Numbered from the stretch's first letter, positions 50,706-61,474 are shown. The stretch is DNA of 64,000 nucleotides from Minwuia thermotolerans (GCF_002924445.1 NZ_PIGG01000031.1:62001-126000); one strand, 5' to 3'. The notes: a model not told the origin generated them from the sequence alone. Translations and numbers: made by a program.

Positions 50706-51314
50706 ATGACAGGGAGCCACAGATTCCGCGCGCCCGCGCTGAAATCCACCATTGCAGCCGTCGGCTGGTTCCGCTTCGCGGCGGAGCAGGACGGCATCAG
50801 GCTGCAGCCGCGCAAGCTGCAGCTTCTGCTGTACATGGCGCAGGGGCTCTACGCCGCCGCCAATGACGGCCGCGCGCTGATGCCGAGCCGATTCGTCGCC
50901 AGTGCCCTGGGCCCCTGCGACCCCAATCTCTATCCCGTGCTGGAGCAGGGCGGCGAACCCGACCGGCCCAAGGAGATCGATGACCGCGCCGAGGCCTGCC
51001 TGAAACTCATCTACCGGAAGTTCGCCAGGTCGCCGGTCGAGCAGCTCGACGCTTTCATCGAGACCGATGGCATCTTCTCCGATGTGCGCCAGGCCGCGCC
51101 GGATGCGGAAATTCCGCTGGACATGATGGCCGACGCCTATCGCCGGACCTTCATCCAGCCCGCCGCGCGGGAAACCGAACGCCGCCCCGCCGCCCCGGTG
51201 AAGCCGCCGCCGGCGGCGAACGAGGAACGCCCCGAACTGCCCGACGGGGTGCCCAGGGTCATCACCGGCGGCAAGGCCGTGAAGCGCTGGGCTCCGAAAC
51301 GCCGGATTTATTGA
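50706..51314 (+). CDS. Possible divergent Panacea (DUF4065)-like protein
   Basis: A 202-aa protein of uncertain family. Residues about 15-85 resemble the Panacea/SocA fold: an early helix, then PRKLQLLLYMAQGLYAA in place of the usual LQKLLYFAQGWHLA, followed by LMPSRFVASALGPCDPNLYP in place of the LF-E-FEAW-GPV-P-LY part. Panacea proteins often neutralise toxins (SocA/SocB in Caulobacter). The C-terminal third is Pro/Glu-rich and basic at the end, without a domain. No toxin-like partner is next to it; it lies between hemB and an SDR gene, so toxin-antitoxin function is unproven. Confidence 0.5.
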   Translation: MTGSHRFRAPALKSTIAAVGWFRFAAEQDGIRLQPRKLQLLLYMAQGLYAAANDGRALMPSRFVASALGPCDPNLYPVLEQGGEPDRPKEIDDRAEACLKLIYRKFARSPVEQLDAFIETDGIFSDVRQAAPDAEIPLDMMADAYRRTFIQPAARETERRPAAPVKPPPAANEERPELPDGVPRVITGGKAVKRWAPKRRIY

Positions 51315-51367
51315 CGGCCGCCGCCGGGTTATGACTCCCCCACAGGGTTCCAGGGGGAGAACACGGA

Positions 51368-52156
51368 ATGGCCGAAAGAAAGGGACGGCTTGCCGGCCGG
51401 CGGGCGTTGATCACGGGGGCCAGCCGCGGCATCGGCGCATCGATCGCGGAACGCTATGCCGAGGAAGGCGCGGACCTCATGCTGGTCGCGACCGGCCTGC
51501 CGCAGCTTGGGGACATTGCTGCGAAGGCTGCCGCCCACGGCGGCAAGGTGGAAACGCTGGCGGCCGATGTCAGCGACCGCGCCGCGGTGGCGGCCATGAT
51601 CGAAACCTGCGTCGACCGGCTCGGCGGCCTCGACGTGCTGGTCAACAACGCCGGGGTCTACAAGGCCAGCCGCTTCATCGACTACGAGCCCGAAACCTTC
51701 GACCGGATCATGCAGGTCAACACCTATGGCGTCTTCCACGCCATGCAGTTCGCGCTGCGCCACATGCAGAAGGCCGGCGGCGGCAAGATCGTCAACATCG
51801 CCTCGACCGCCGGCAAGTGGGAGTCCCTCAACCAGGGCGCCTACAACACCTCCAAGCATGCCGTGGTCGGCATGACGCGCTGCGCCGCCCTTGAGCACGC
51901 AAAGGACCGCATCACCGTCAACGCCATCTGCCCGGGCTTCGTGAATACCGACATGATCGACCAGTTCGACGACCACGCCGAGATCCTGGGCATGCCGGTC
52001 GAGGAACTGCAGACGATGCTGGTGAACCGCGTGCCCATCGGCCGCATGCTGGAGCCGGTCGAGATCGCGCATATCGCGGTCTATCTGGGCTCTGGCGAAT
52101 CCGACGGCATGACCGGCCAGACCATCACCATTTCGGGCGGCATGCGCATGGGCTGA
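51368..52156 (+). CDS. Short-chain dehydrogenase/reductase
   Basis: A 262-aa classical SDR. TGASRGIGASIAERYAEEGA is the cofactor loop, NNAGVYK the NNAG motif, IVNIASTAGK the catalytic Ser strand, and YNTSKHAVVG the Tyr-Lys pair; PGFVNTDMID follows. The overall pattern is like 3-hydroxybutyrate dehydrogenase or 3-oxoacyl reductases, but no specificity residue is decisive. It starts 53 bases after the Panacea-like gene and ends at a two-way hairpin shared with rpsD. Confidence 0.85.
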   Translation: MAERKGRLAGRRALITGASRGIGASIAERYAEEGADLMLVATGLPQLGDIAAKAAAHGGKVETLAADVSDRAAVAAMIETCVDRLGGLDVLVNNAGVYKASRFIDYEPETFDRIMQVNTYGVFHAMQFALRHMQKAGGGKIVNIASTAGKWESLNQGAYNTSKHAVVGMTRCAALEHAKDRITVNAICPGFVNTDMIDQFDDHAEILGMPVEELQTMLVNRVPIGRMLEPVEIAHIAVYLGSGESDGMTGQTITISGGMRMG

Positions 52157-52162
52157 ACGAGA

Positions 52163-52190
52163 AGCGGCGCCGGATCGCTCCGGCGCCGCT
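52163..52190. terminator. Two-way stem-loop between SDR and rpsD
   Basis: Perfect 12-bp stem (AGCGGCGCCGGA with TCCGGCGCCGCT) with a TCGC loop, between the convergent SDR and rpsD genes. The T-run is weak on both sides (TTCTCGTT on the minus side), so termination strength is uncertain. Confidence 0.7.
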
Positions 52191-52221
52191 CTCGAAACAT
52201 TGCGGGCCCGAAGGCCGCTGG

Positions 52222-52842
52222 TCAGCGCGAGTAGTACTCGATGACCAGATTCGGCTCCATCTGCACCGCGTAGGGCACGTCGGCCAGCTTGGGCACGCGG
52301 GTGTACTTGCCGGTCATCTTGTTGTGGTCGACCTCGACATAGTCGGGGGTCTCGCGCTCCGACGACTCCGCGGCGTCCAGCACCAGGTTGATCTGGCGCG
52401 ACTTCTCGCGGACCTCGATCACGTCGCCCGGCTTGCAGCGATAGCTCGGAATGTTCACCCGCTGGCCATTGACGTTGACATGGCCGTGGTTGACGAACTG
52501 GCGCGCCGCGAACACGGTCGGCACGAATTTCATGCGATAGACCAGCGCGTCGAGGCGGCTCTCCAGCAGGCCGATCAGGTTCTCGGAGGTGTCGCCCTTG
52601 CGGCGCACGGCCTCGCCATAGACCCGGCGGAACTGCTTCTCGGTGATCGAACCATAGTAGCCCTTGAGCTTCTGCTTGGCGCGAAGGTGCAGACCGAAGT
52701 CGGAGACCTTCTTGCGCTTGCCCGCCTGCCCGTGCTGGCCGGGACCGTAGTCGCGGCGGTTGACGGGGCTCTTCGGACGGCCCCAGAGGTTCTCGCCCAT
52801 GCGGCGATCGATCTTGTATTTCGCGCTGATACGCTTCGACAT
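52222..52842 (-). CDS. rpsD: 30S ribosomal protein S4
   Basis: A 206-aa ribosomal protein that nucleates 30S assembly. The N terminus [30 protein letters not shown] and the S4 RNA-binding domain with [12 protein letters not shown] and [20 protein letters not shown] are characteristic. It lacks the Cys-containing zinc motif found in some S4 paralogues. In alphaproteobacteria rpsD often stands alone outside the alpha operon, as here. The 95-base gap upstream to trmJ probably contains its promoter. Confidence 0.98.
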   Translation of the reverse strand: MSKRISAKYKIDRRMGENLWGRPKSPVNRRDYGPGQHGQAGKRKKVSDFGLHLRAKQKLKGYYGSITEKQFRRVYGEAVRRKGDTSENLIGLLESRLDALVYRMKFVPTVFAARQFVNHGHVNVNGQRVNIPSYRCKPGDVIEVREKSRQINLVLDAAESSERETPDYVEVDHNKMTGKYTRVPKLADVPYAVQMEPNLVIEYYSR

Positions 52843-52937
52843 CGGTTGCCTTCTGCCGTTCGGTCAAATCACAGATGAACGCGGCCGGTGCGTTCCGGTC
52901 GCGGGAGGCCGTGCTATAGGACCGGGGCTGCGGGCTG

Positions 52938-53750
52938 TCAACCGCCCTTTTCCCCGCCCTTTGCGCCCCTTGTGCCCTGACGGTGGCCGGAGAGACTGCG
53001 GACCACGCCGAACAGCGTCCTGACCTCCTGCTCACGCAGATCCGCACGGTGAAACATCGCCCGGATGTTCCGCAGCATGGTGGGCCGCTTATCGGCGATG
53101 CGGTGGAAGAAACCGGCCGCGTCGAGCTCCGCCGAAAGGAAATCGAGGAAGGCGGTCATCTGCGCGGCTTCGGCCACGGGCCCGGCCTCCTCCGGCGCCG
53201 GAGGCATGGTGGTCGCTTTGCCCGCCGCAAGGGCGGCAAGCCGCCATTCGTAGGAGACGAGCAGTACCGCCTGGGCCAGGTTGAGGGAGGAAAACGCCGG
53301 GTTGGCCGTGACCTGGACGACCGCCCGCGCCAAGGCCACGTCGTCATTGTCCAGGCCCGCCCGCTCACCGCCGAACAGGATGCCGACCCGCTCGCCCGCG
53401 CGCACGCGCCCGACGCCGGTATCCGCAGCCTCCCTCGGTGTCACCACGGGCTTCGCCATCTCCCGCCCCCGCGCCGTGGTGGCGTAGACGTGGTGCAGAT
53501 CGGCGATCGCTTCCTCGGTGGTCTCGAACAGCCGCGCATGCTCCAGCACTTCGTCGGCGCGGGAGGCCATGGCGCGGGCCGATTCGCTGGGCCAGCCGTC
53601 GCGCGGCGCGACCAGGCGCATCTCGCCCAGGCCGAAGTTCAGCATCGCCCGCGCTGCCGCGCCGATATTCTCGCCCATCTGCGGCCGCACGAGAATGATC
53701 GCCGGCTGCGGCAAGGCGGAATCCCTGAAGCGGCGGTCGGTGCCGGCCAT
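52938..53750 (-). CDS. trmJ: tRNA (cytidine/uridine-2'-O-) methyltransferase TrmJ-like (SpoU family)
   Basis: A 270-aa SAM-dependent RNA 2'-O-methyltransferase of the SPOUT class. PAIILVRPQMGENIGAAARA is motif 1 with the catalytic Arg/Asn region, VGILFGGERAGLDNDDVALA and SSLNLAQAVLLVSYEWR form the trefoil-knot SAM site. TrmJ methylates position 32 of tRNA. The C-terminal 90 residues include an Ala/Pro-rich stretch and a basic tail that may aid RNA binding. It starts 12 bases after the cimA stop, so it belongs to the nadE-gltX-cimA-trmJ run. Confidence 0.9.
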   Translation of the reverse strand: MAGTDRRFRDSALPQPAIILVRPQMGENIGAAARAMLNFGLGEMRLVAPRDGWPSESARAMASRADEVLEHARLFETTEEAIADLHHVYATTARGREMAKPVVTPREAADTGVGRVRAGERVGILFGGERAGLDNDDVALARAVVQVTANPAFSSLNLAQAVLLVSYEWRLAALAAGKATTMPPAPEEAGPVAEAAQMTAFLDFLSAELDAAGFFHRIADKRPTMLRNIRAMFHRADLREQEVRTLFGVVRSLSGHRQGTRGAKGGEKGG

Positions 53751-53762
53751 GCGCGATTCGGT

Positions 53763-55382
<1,620 letters not shown>

Positions 55383-55415
55383 CGCATTCACTTCGCCAGC
55401 GAAGTCCCTGGTGGA

Positions 55416-56762
55416 TCAGGCTGTTTCGCCCCGAAGGCGCCGCACGGCCCGGTCGCGGCCGATGAGGGGTAGCAGCTTTTGCATCTCCGGTCCATGTTCC
55501 CGGCCGGTCAGCGCCAGCCTGAGCGGCAGGAACAGCGCCTTGCCCTCGCGGCCGGTTTCGGCCTTCAGGACGTCGGTCCAGGTCTTCCAGCTTGTCTCGT
55601 CCAGTTCGCCTTCCGGCAGCAGACCGGCGGCATCGGCGCAGTAGTCCGGCTCCTCGATCGTCGGCACGATGGCCTCCTCGACCCGGTCGATCCAGCCCTG
55701 GAAGTCGTCGAAGCTGTTCAGATTGCCGCGAACGGCCTCCCAGATGGCGAGGACGGCCGGCCGGTGATCGCCCAGCCTCCGCGCAGCCTCGTCGGGTTCC
55801 AGCCCGTGAACGAACTGCGCCGACAGGCGTTGCAACTCGGCCATGTCGAAGCGCGCGGCGGCGCGGCCGAAGGCCGAAAGGTCGAACGCTTCCGCCGCCG
55901 CCCCGTTGCTGCGGAACAGTTCGACCGGTTTCGACGTACCGAGCCGCGCCAGCAGACTGACAATGGCGACCGGCTCGATACCCGCCTCACGCAGCGCCGC
56001 GACGGTCAGGCTGCCGGCGCGCTTCGACAGCGGCGCGCCATCGGTGTCGACCAGCAGCGCGAAGTGCCCGAAGGCCGGCGCCTCGTGGCCCAGTGTTTCG
56101 AAAATCTGGATCTGAGCCGCGGTGTTGGCGACGTGGTCCTCGCCGCGGATGACATGGGTGATCCCGAACTCGCCATCGTCGACGGTCGAACTGAGCGTGT
56201 AGAGGGGCCGCCCGTCCTCCCTGATCAGCACGGGATCGGAGAGCGAGGCGGCGTCCACCTCCTGGCGCCCGCGCACCAGGTCGTCCCAGACCACCCGCTC
56301 CTGGGTCAGCAGGAACCGCCAGTGCGGCCGCCGCCCCTCCGCCTCCAGGGCGGCGCGCTGCTCGTCGGTGAGGCGCAGCCCCGCGCGGTCATAGACCGGC
56401 GGCCTGCCCGCAGCGCGCTGCAGCCCGCGCTTGCGCTCCAGTTCCTCCTGCGTCTCGTAGCAGGCGTAGAGGCGCCCCTGTCCTTTCAGCGCCTCTACGG
56501 CGGCGGCGTAGCGTTCCGTCCGTTCCGACTGCCGGGCGAAACGGTCCCAGCGCAGTCCCAGCCATTTCAGATCCCGTAGGATGTCTTCCTCGTAGGCGGT
56601 CTCCGACCGGCCGCCGTCGGTGTCGTCAATCCGCAGCATGAAGTCGCCGCCATGATGACGCGCGAACAGCCAGTTGATGACCGCGGCCTTGATGTTGCCG
56701 AGGTGAAGCTGGCCCGTCGGGCTGGGCGCGAAGCGAACGCGGGGCATCGAGATTTCGGCCAT
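55416..56762 (-). CDS. gltX: Glutamyl-tRNA synthetase, short type
   Basis: A 448-aa class I aminoacyl-tRNA synthetase. The HIGH-type motif is PSPTGQLHLGNIKAAVINWL and the KMSKS-type motif is PLSKRAGSLT. FMLRIDDTD is the glutamate-binding region. It is slightly shorter than the usual 470-490 aa. Alphaproteobacteria often carry two GluRS forms, one of which can charge tRNA-Gln; whether this is GluRS1 or GluRS2 cannot be settled by eye. It begins 2 bases after the nadE stop, indicating co-transcription. Confidence 0.95.
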   Translation of the reverse strand: MAEISMPRVRFAPSPTGQLHLGNIKAAVINWLFARHHGGDFMLRIDDTDGGRSETAYEEDILRDLKWLGLRWDRFARQSERTERYAAAVEALKGQGRLYACYETQEELERKRGLQRAAGRPPVYDRAGLRLTDEQRAALEAEGRRPHWRFLLTQERVVWDDLVRGRQEVDAASLSDPVLIREDGRPLYTLSSTVDDGEFGITHVIRGEDHVANTAAQIQIFETLGHEAPAFGHFALLVDTDGAPLSKRAGSLTVAALREAGIEPVAIVSLLARLGTSKPVELFRSNGAAAEAFDLSAFGRAAARFDMAELQRLSAQFVHGLEPDEAARRLGDHRPAVLAIWEAVRGNLNSFDDFQGWIDRVEEAIVPTIEEPDYCADAAGLLPEGELDETSWKTWTDVLKAETGREGKALFLPLRLALTGREHGPEMQKLLPLIGRDRAVRRLRGETA

Positions 56763-56764
56763 GT

Positions 56765-58423
56765 CTATCCGGCCTCCCTGAAGGCGTTGGTGATGGGAAA
56801 CCGGCGGTCGCGGCCGAAACTCCGGGTGGTCACCTTGACCCCGGGCGCAGTCCGGCGGCGACGATGCTCGGCGCGATGGAACAGGTATTCGACATGGCGC
56901 ACGACAGCCGCGTCATGGCCCCGTTCGAGCACCTCGCGGGCCGACATCTCGCCTTCGATCAGGCATTCGAGTATGTCGTCCAGCTCGTCGAAGGCCGGCA
57001 GTTCGCCGGCGCCGTCCGCAATCGACGGCTGCGCCGCTGCGGGCATATCGATCAGGCTCTGCGGCAGCACCCGGCCATCGGGTCCCAGCCCGCCGGCGGG
57101 CCGGTTGGCGTTGCGCCATTCGGCCAGAGCCTTCACCGTCGTCCTGTAGAGATCCTTGAGCACGCCGAAGTCGGCGAATTCATCCTCGTGGAGCGTGTCG
57201 AGCCCGACCGAGATTTCCGACTTGTTGCCCGTGCCGAGCAGCAGGTAGCCACTGCGTTCGGCCAGCGCGGCCAGCATCGATCCCCGCGTCCGCGCCTCGA
57301 GATTGCGGTCGGCGGTGTCGGGCACGCCCCGGCCGAAAGCCGGCCCCAGCGCGACGTCGAGCGCGGCGACGCCGTCGGCGATCGAACAGGTATCGAGCCT
57401 GATGCCCAACAGCGCCGCCACCGCCTCCGCGTTCCTGCGGCGGTCCGCATCCGTCATCTCGGATGTCAGCATTGCGCACCAGACCCGTTCGGGTCCGACA
57501 GCATCGACCGCGATGGCGGCGCTGAGCGCCGTGTCGATGCCGCCCGACAGACCAAGGACCACGCCCGGGAAGGCGTTCTTCTCCGCGAAATCCCTCAGCC
57601 CCAGCATAACCGTACGGTAGATGGCCTCGACATGTCCGAGAGGGGTCGCATCGCTCCCGGGCGCGCAGCGCCAGCTCTCACCGTCGCGCCGCCAGTCCGT
57701 GACGCAGAGCATCGGCTCGAACTCCAGCAGGCGGACGGGGGTTCGGAGGTCGGCGTCCAGAACGAACGAGCCGCCATCGAAGACGAGCTCGTCCTGCCCG
57801 CCGACCAGGTTGAGATAGACCAGCGGCAAGCCCGTTTCGGTGACCCGCGCCACGGCGCCGTTGATGCGCAGATCGGGCTTGGTCACGTCGAAGGGCGAGC
57901 CGTTGGCGACGATCAGAATTTCCGCGCCGGTCTCTTGCAGACACTCGGCCACGTCCGGCGACCACATGTCCTCGCAGATCATCACACCCAGCCGGACCCC
58001 GCGGCAGGACAGCGGCCCGGGAAGCGGTCCTTCGGCGAACTGCCGCTTCTCGTCGAAAACGCCATAGTTGGGCAGGCGGTGCTTGAACGTCGTCGCCTGC
58101 ACGCCGCCGCCGTCGAGCATCATCGCCGCGTTGTGGAGAGAACCCTCGGTGCGCCAGCAGCCTGTCATCAGCATCGCCGGTCCGCCATCGCCGGTTTCCG
58201 ACGCCAGATCCTCGACCGCCCTGATGGCTGCCGACCGGAAGGATGGCTGAAACAGCAGGTCTTCGGGCGGATAGCCGGTGACGAACATCTCCGGAAAGGC
58301 GATCAGGTCGGCCCCGGCAACGGCGGCCTCGGCGCGCAGCCTCCGCGCGAGCGCGATATTGCCGGCGATGTCGCCGACGGTCGGATTGGCCTGCGCCAGT
58401 GCTATTCTGAGTGTGTCCGGCAT
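56765..58423 (-). CDS. nadE: Glutamine-dependent NAD+ synthetase
   Basis: A 552-aa two-domain enzyme that turns nicotinate adenine dinucleotide into NAD+. The N-terminal nitrilase-type glutaminase has the triad E45 (FPEMFVTGYPPEDLL), K114 (KHRLPNYGVFDEKR) and C150 (VMICEDMW); the synthetase domain has the ATP loop LGLSGGIDTAL (290-300) and GTGNKSEISVG. Several usual substrate-loop motifs differ: SGGIDS reads SGGIDT, the segment after GNKSE lacks the YGDMAGGF pattern, and the PPSAEL loop is replaced by DMPAAAQPS. The end PGVKVTTRSFGRDRRFPI is standard. It may be a diverged enzyme or a paralogue. Confidence 0.88.
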   Translation of the reverse strand: MPDTLRIALAQANPTVGDIAGNIALARRLRAEAAVAGADLIAFPEMFVTGYPPEDLLFQPSFRSAAIRAVEDLASETGDGGPAMLMTGCWRTEGSLHNAAMMLDGGGVQATTFKHRLPNYGVFDEKRQFAEGPLPGPLSCRGVRLGVMICEDMWSPDVAECLQETGAEILIVANGSPFDVTKPDLRINGAVARVTETGLPLVYLNLVGGQDELVFDGGSFVLDADLRTPVRLLEFEPMLCVTDWRRDGESWRCAPGSDATPLGHVEAIYRTVMLGLRDFAEKNAFPGVVLGLSGGIDTALSAAIAVDAVGPERVWCAMLTSEMTDADRRRNAEAVAALLGIRLDTCSIADGVAALDVALGPAFGRGVPDTADRNLEARTRGSMLAALAERSGYLLLGTGNKSEISVGLDTLHEDEFADFGVLKDLYRTTVKALAEWRNANRPAGGLGPDGRVLPQSLIDMPAAAQPSIADGAGELPAFDELDDILECLIEGEMSAREVLERGHDAAVVRHVEYLFHRAEHRRRRTAPGVKVTTRSFGRDRRFPITNAFREAG

Positions 58424-58580
58424 GCGGCTTCTCTAGACCACATCCGAAGGCTGCGGAACAGCCCGCGCGGACGCCGATGTCACGGCAATGCAGCATTACG
58501 GGGGTATCAACAGGCGCTGAAAGCGTCGGCCGAAGGGGATCGCACCGGCGCCCGCTGTCCGTCCATCATTGGAGACCACG

Positions 58581-60488
58581 ATGTCAGAGCAGAAGCTGGC
58601 TGAAATCTCGTTCGACGAGTTCGACGAACTCAACAATCCGCCCCCCGAGACGACCGGATTCGACCGGATCGTCGCACGCCGCTATTCGCGCCGCGGCCTT
58701 CTCGGCGGCGCCGCGGCATTGGGCGCGACGGCCATGTTCCTGGGCACTTCTGCGCTCACCCGTCCGGCGCACGCAGCAGGCCGCTTCGGGTTCGCGCCGG
58801 TCGAGGCCAGTACGCTGGACACGATCACGCTGCCAGAGGGCTACAACTGGCACACGGTCGCCGTCTGGGGCGAGCCGATGTGGTCGGACGCGCCCGAATT
58901 CGACCACGCCACACGCGGCAGCGCCGACAGCCAGGTCCGCGCCTTCGGCGACAACAATGACGGCATGGCGCTGTTCACCCGCGACGGCCGCTACATTCTC
59001 GCGGTCAACAACGAGTACACGAACCGGAAGGTCATCTGGGGTAATCGGGAAGAGGGCAAGCCCGCCGACGAGGACGACATCCTCAAGGGCATGCTGGCCC
59101 ACGGTGTCTCGGTCGTCGAGATCGCCCGGCAGGACGGCAAGTGGTCAATCGTCAGGGACAGTGCGTTCAATCGCCGGATCACGCCTCAGACGCCTATGGA
59201 GATCACCGGCCCGGCACGCGGTCACGACCTGATGAAGACCGCCGCCGATCCGGCCGGCGTCCGGGCGCTCGGCACCTGGAACAACTGCGGCAACGGCCGC
59301 ACGCCCTGGGGCACCTACCTGACCTGCGAGGAGAACTTCAACGGTTACTTCTCGTCCTCCGAGGAAATCCAGGACCAGAAGCCGGTCGCGCTGCCCGAAG
59401 GTTTTGCGCGCTACGGCATCGGCCCGAAGGACTGGGGGTATGGCTGGGCGCTGGTGGACGAGCGTTTCGACATCGCCAGGCATCCGAACGAGCCGAACCG
59501 GGCCGGCCACGTCGTCGAGATCGATCCCCTCGACCCGGCCTCGATGCCGAAGAAGCGGACCGCCCTCGGTCGCTTCAAGCACGAGAACGCCGAACTTGTC
59601 GTCGCCAATGACGGGCGCGTTGTCGTCTATCTCGGCGATGACGAACGCGGCGAGTTCATCTACCGCTTCGTCTCCGACGGCAAGTACGTGGCTGGCGGCG
59701 ACAACGCCGACCTGCTGGAAAACGGCAGGCTGTACGTCGCCAGGTTCCATGACGACGGCCGCGGCGAGTGGCTGGAACTGACGCCTGAGACCACCGGTAT
59801 GAAGTCCCGGGCCGAGATCTGCATCCACACCCGGCAGGCGGCCTCGGCGGTGGGCGCCACGACGATGGATCGTCCCGAATGGGTCGCGGCCAATCCGCTG
59901 AAGGCGGAGGCCTATTGCTGCCTGACCAACAACAAGAACCGGGCCGCCAAGCCGAATGCCGGCGGCGATCCGACCCCGGTCAACGGCCCGAACCCGCGCG
60001 CGGCCAACAACTACGGCCAGATCGTCCGCTGGGCGCCCGACAACGAGGACCACACGGCTAACACCTTCTCCTGGGACCTGTTCGTCATGGCCGGTAATCC
60101 GGCCGTCCACACCGACGCCCATGCGGGCTCCAGGAACGTCACGGAGGAGAACAAGTTCAACTCGCCCGACGGTCTCGCCTTCGATTCCACGGGCCTCGTC
60201 TGGATCCAGACCGACGGCAACTATTCCAGCGAGGGCGACTTCGCCGGCATGGGCAACAACCAGATGCTGATCGGCGATCCGGCCAGCGGCGATATCCGCC
60301 GCTTCATGGTCGGCCCGAAGGAGTGCGAGGTCACGGGCTTCGCCTGGACGCCCGACCGCCGCACGGTCTTCATCGGCATCCAGCATCCGGGCGAGAAAGG
60401 CAACAGCCACTGGCCCGAGGGCGGCGACGCCGTCCCGCGCTCCGCGGTCATTGCGATCCGCCGCGACGACAACGGTGTGATCGGCTGA
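58581..60488 (+). CDS. PhoX-family phosphatase (DUF839), Tat-exported
   Basis: A 635-aa probable periplasmic alkaline phosphatase. Residues about 30-65 form a Tat signal: YSRRGLLGGAAALGATA followed by a hydrophobic stretch and ARPAHA-like cleavage region. The mature part has PhoX-family segments: GYNWHTVAVWG, NNEYTNRKVIWG, TPWGTYLTCEENFNGYF and GLVWIQTDGNYSSEG. PhoX enzymes use calcium and iron to release phosphate from esters. The ATG at 58581 has GGAG 6 bases upstream; the TTG four codons earlier is not a likely start. A strong terminator follows. Confidence 0.9.
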   Translation: MSEQKLAEISFDEFDELNNPPPETTGFDRIVARRYSRRGLLGGAAALGATAMFLGTSALTRPAHAAGRFGFAPVEASTLDTITLPEGYNWHTVAVWGEPMWSDAPEFDHATRGSADSQVRAFGDNNDGMALFTRDGRYILAVNNEYTNRKVIWGNREEGKPADEDDILKGMLAHGVSVVEIARQDGKWSIVRDSAFNRRITPQTPMEITGPARGHDLMKTAADPAGVRALGTWNNCGNGRTPWGTYLTCEENFNGYFSSSEEIQDQKPVALPEGFARYGIGPKDWGYGWALVDERFDIARHPNEPNRAGHVVEIDPLDPASMPKKRTALGRFKHENAELVVANDGRVVVYLGDDERGEFIYRFVSDGKYVAGGDNADLLENGRLYVARFHDDGRGEWLELTPETTGMKSRAEICIHTRQAASAVGATTMDRPEWVAANPLKAEAYCCLTNNKNRAAKPNAGGDPTPVNGPNPRAANNYGQIVRWAPDNEDHTANTFSWDLFVMAGNPAVHTDAHAGSRNVTEENKFNSPDGLAFDSTGLVWIQTDGNYSSEGDFAGMGNNQMLIGDPASGDIRRFMVGPKECEVTGFAWTPDRRTVFIGIQHPGEKGNSHWPEGGDAVPRSAVIAIRRDDNGVIG

Positions 60489-60521
60489 GTTCCCTTCCCA
60501 CTGAAGGAAAACGCAGCAGAA

Positions 60522-60553
60522 GGCGGCGGGTTCCGGCCCGCCGTCTTTTTTTT
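60522..60553 (+). terminator. Rho-independent terminator after the PhoX gene
   Basis: Stem 60522-60530 with 60537-60545 (one G-U pair), loop TTCCGG, then eight T (60546-60553), 33 bases after the PhoX stop. It separates PhoX from the convergent pncA. Confidence 0.93.
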
Positions 60554-60588
60554 GCCGCCCAGCGGGAATTTGACGGGTGTCGACTGCC

Positions 60589-61209
60589 TCAGGCGGCCCT
60601 GTCGAACTCCACGCCCGCCGCGCGCATGTCGTGGAGCGCCTTGTCGAGCGAGCCATCGAGGTCGATGGCCCGGCAGCCTTCGAGCACGACAGTGACCTCG
60701 AAGCCGAGTCGGCGGGCGTCCAGCGCCGACCAGGCGACGCAGAAGTCGGTCGCCAGCCCGGCCATGACGATCCGCTCGAAACCGCGTTCCCGGCAATAGC
60801 CGCCAAGGCCTGTGGGTGTCCGCTGATCGTTCTCGAAGAAGGCGGAGTAGCTGTCCAGATCGGGGCGATAGCCCTTGCGCACGATCACCTCGGCCCGGCC
60901 GATGTCGAGATCGGGGTGGAACGCGGCGCCGCCGGTACCCTGCACGCAGTGATCGGGCCACAGCGTCTGTGGCCCGTAGGGCGCATCGATGCTCTCGAAG
61001 GGCGCACGGCCCGCGTGATGGGTGGCGAAGGAGAAATGGTCCGCCGGGTGCCAGTCCTGCGTCGCGGCGACATGTTCGAACTGGCCGGCGAGTCTGTTGG
61101 CGACAGGAACGACCGAATCGCCATCGGCAACGGCGAGTGCACCGCCGGGGCAGAAATCGTTCTGGATATCGATCAGCAGCAGGAGGTCGCGCGCAGTGTC
61201 GAACGCCAT
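60589..61209 (-). CDS. pncA: Nicotinamidase
   Basis: A 206-aa [19 protein letters not shown] enzyme that hydrolyses nicotinamide to nicotinate for NAD salvage. The triad is visible: D14 (LLIDIQNDFC), K112 (VRKGYRPDLD) and C157 (GLATDFCV); metal ligands D52, H54 and H58 lie in QDWHPADHFSF. I prefer the ATG at 61209; a GTG two codons earlier is possible. It starts 10 bases after the RAM-domain gene. Its product feeds the route completed by NadE, whose gene lies about 2 kb away but on a separate transcript. Confidence 0.95.
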   Translation of the reverse strand: MAFDTARDLLLLIDIQNDFCPGGALAVADGDSVVPVANRLAGQFEHVAATQDWHPADHFSFATHHAGRAPFESIDAPYGPQTLWPDHCVQGTGGAAFHPDLDIGRAEVIVRKGYRPDLDSYSAFFENDQRTPTGLGGYCRERGFERIVMAGLATDFCVAWSALDARRLGFEVTVVLEGCRAIDLDGSLDKALHDMRAAGVEFDRAA

Positions 61210-61219
61210 CTCCACCGGC

Positions 61220-61462
61220 TCAGGAAAACGCCTTGAAGGTGATCGTGGTGAACGTGTCCTTGATCCCCGGCAACCGCTGGATACTCTCGCAGACGAAGTG
61301 GCCGATATCCTGCTCGTCGCTGAGATAGCACTTCATCAACAGGTCCCATTCCCCTGAAACGGAATGAACTTCCGAGACCTGCTCGATCTCCTGGATGGCC
61401 GCATCGGCGACGTCGTAGCTCTCACCGAGCTGGCACTTCACCCAGATGAAGATCGTCTGCAT
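61220..61462 (-). CDS. Stand-alone Lrp/AsnC ligand-binding (RAM) domain protein
   Basis: An 80-aa protein equal to the C-terminal sensor domain of Lrp/AsnC regulators, without the helix-turn-helix: IFIWVKCQLGESYDVADAAI, then VHSVSGEWDLLMKCYL and TTITFKAFS. Such proteins form octameric rings that bind amino acids and may modulate full-length Lrp family members. It lies 12 bases after the helicase stop and 10 bases before pncA, so the three are likely one transcript; no amino-acid operon is near. Confidence 0.9.
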   Translation of the reverse strand: MQTIFIWVKCQLGESYDVADAAIQEIEQVSEVHSVSGEWDLLMKCYLSDEQDIGHFVCESIQRLPGIKDTFTTITFKAFS

Positions 61463-61474
61463 CGACCGTCCCGA

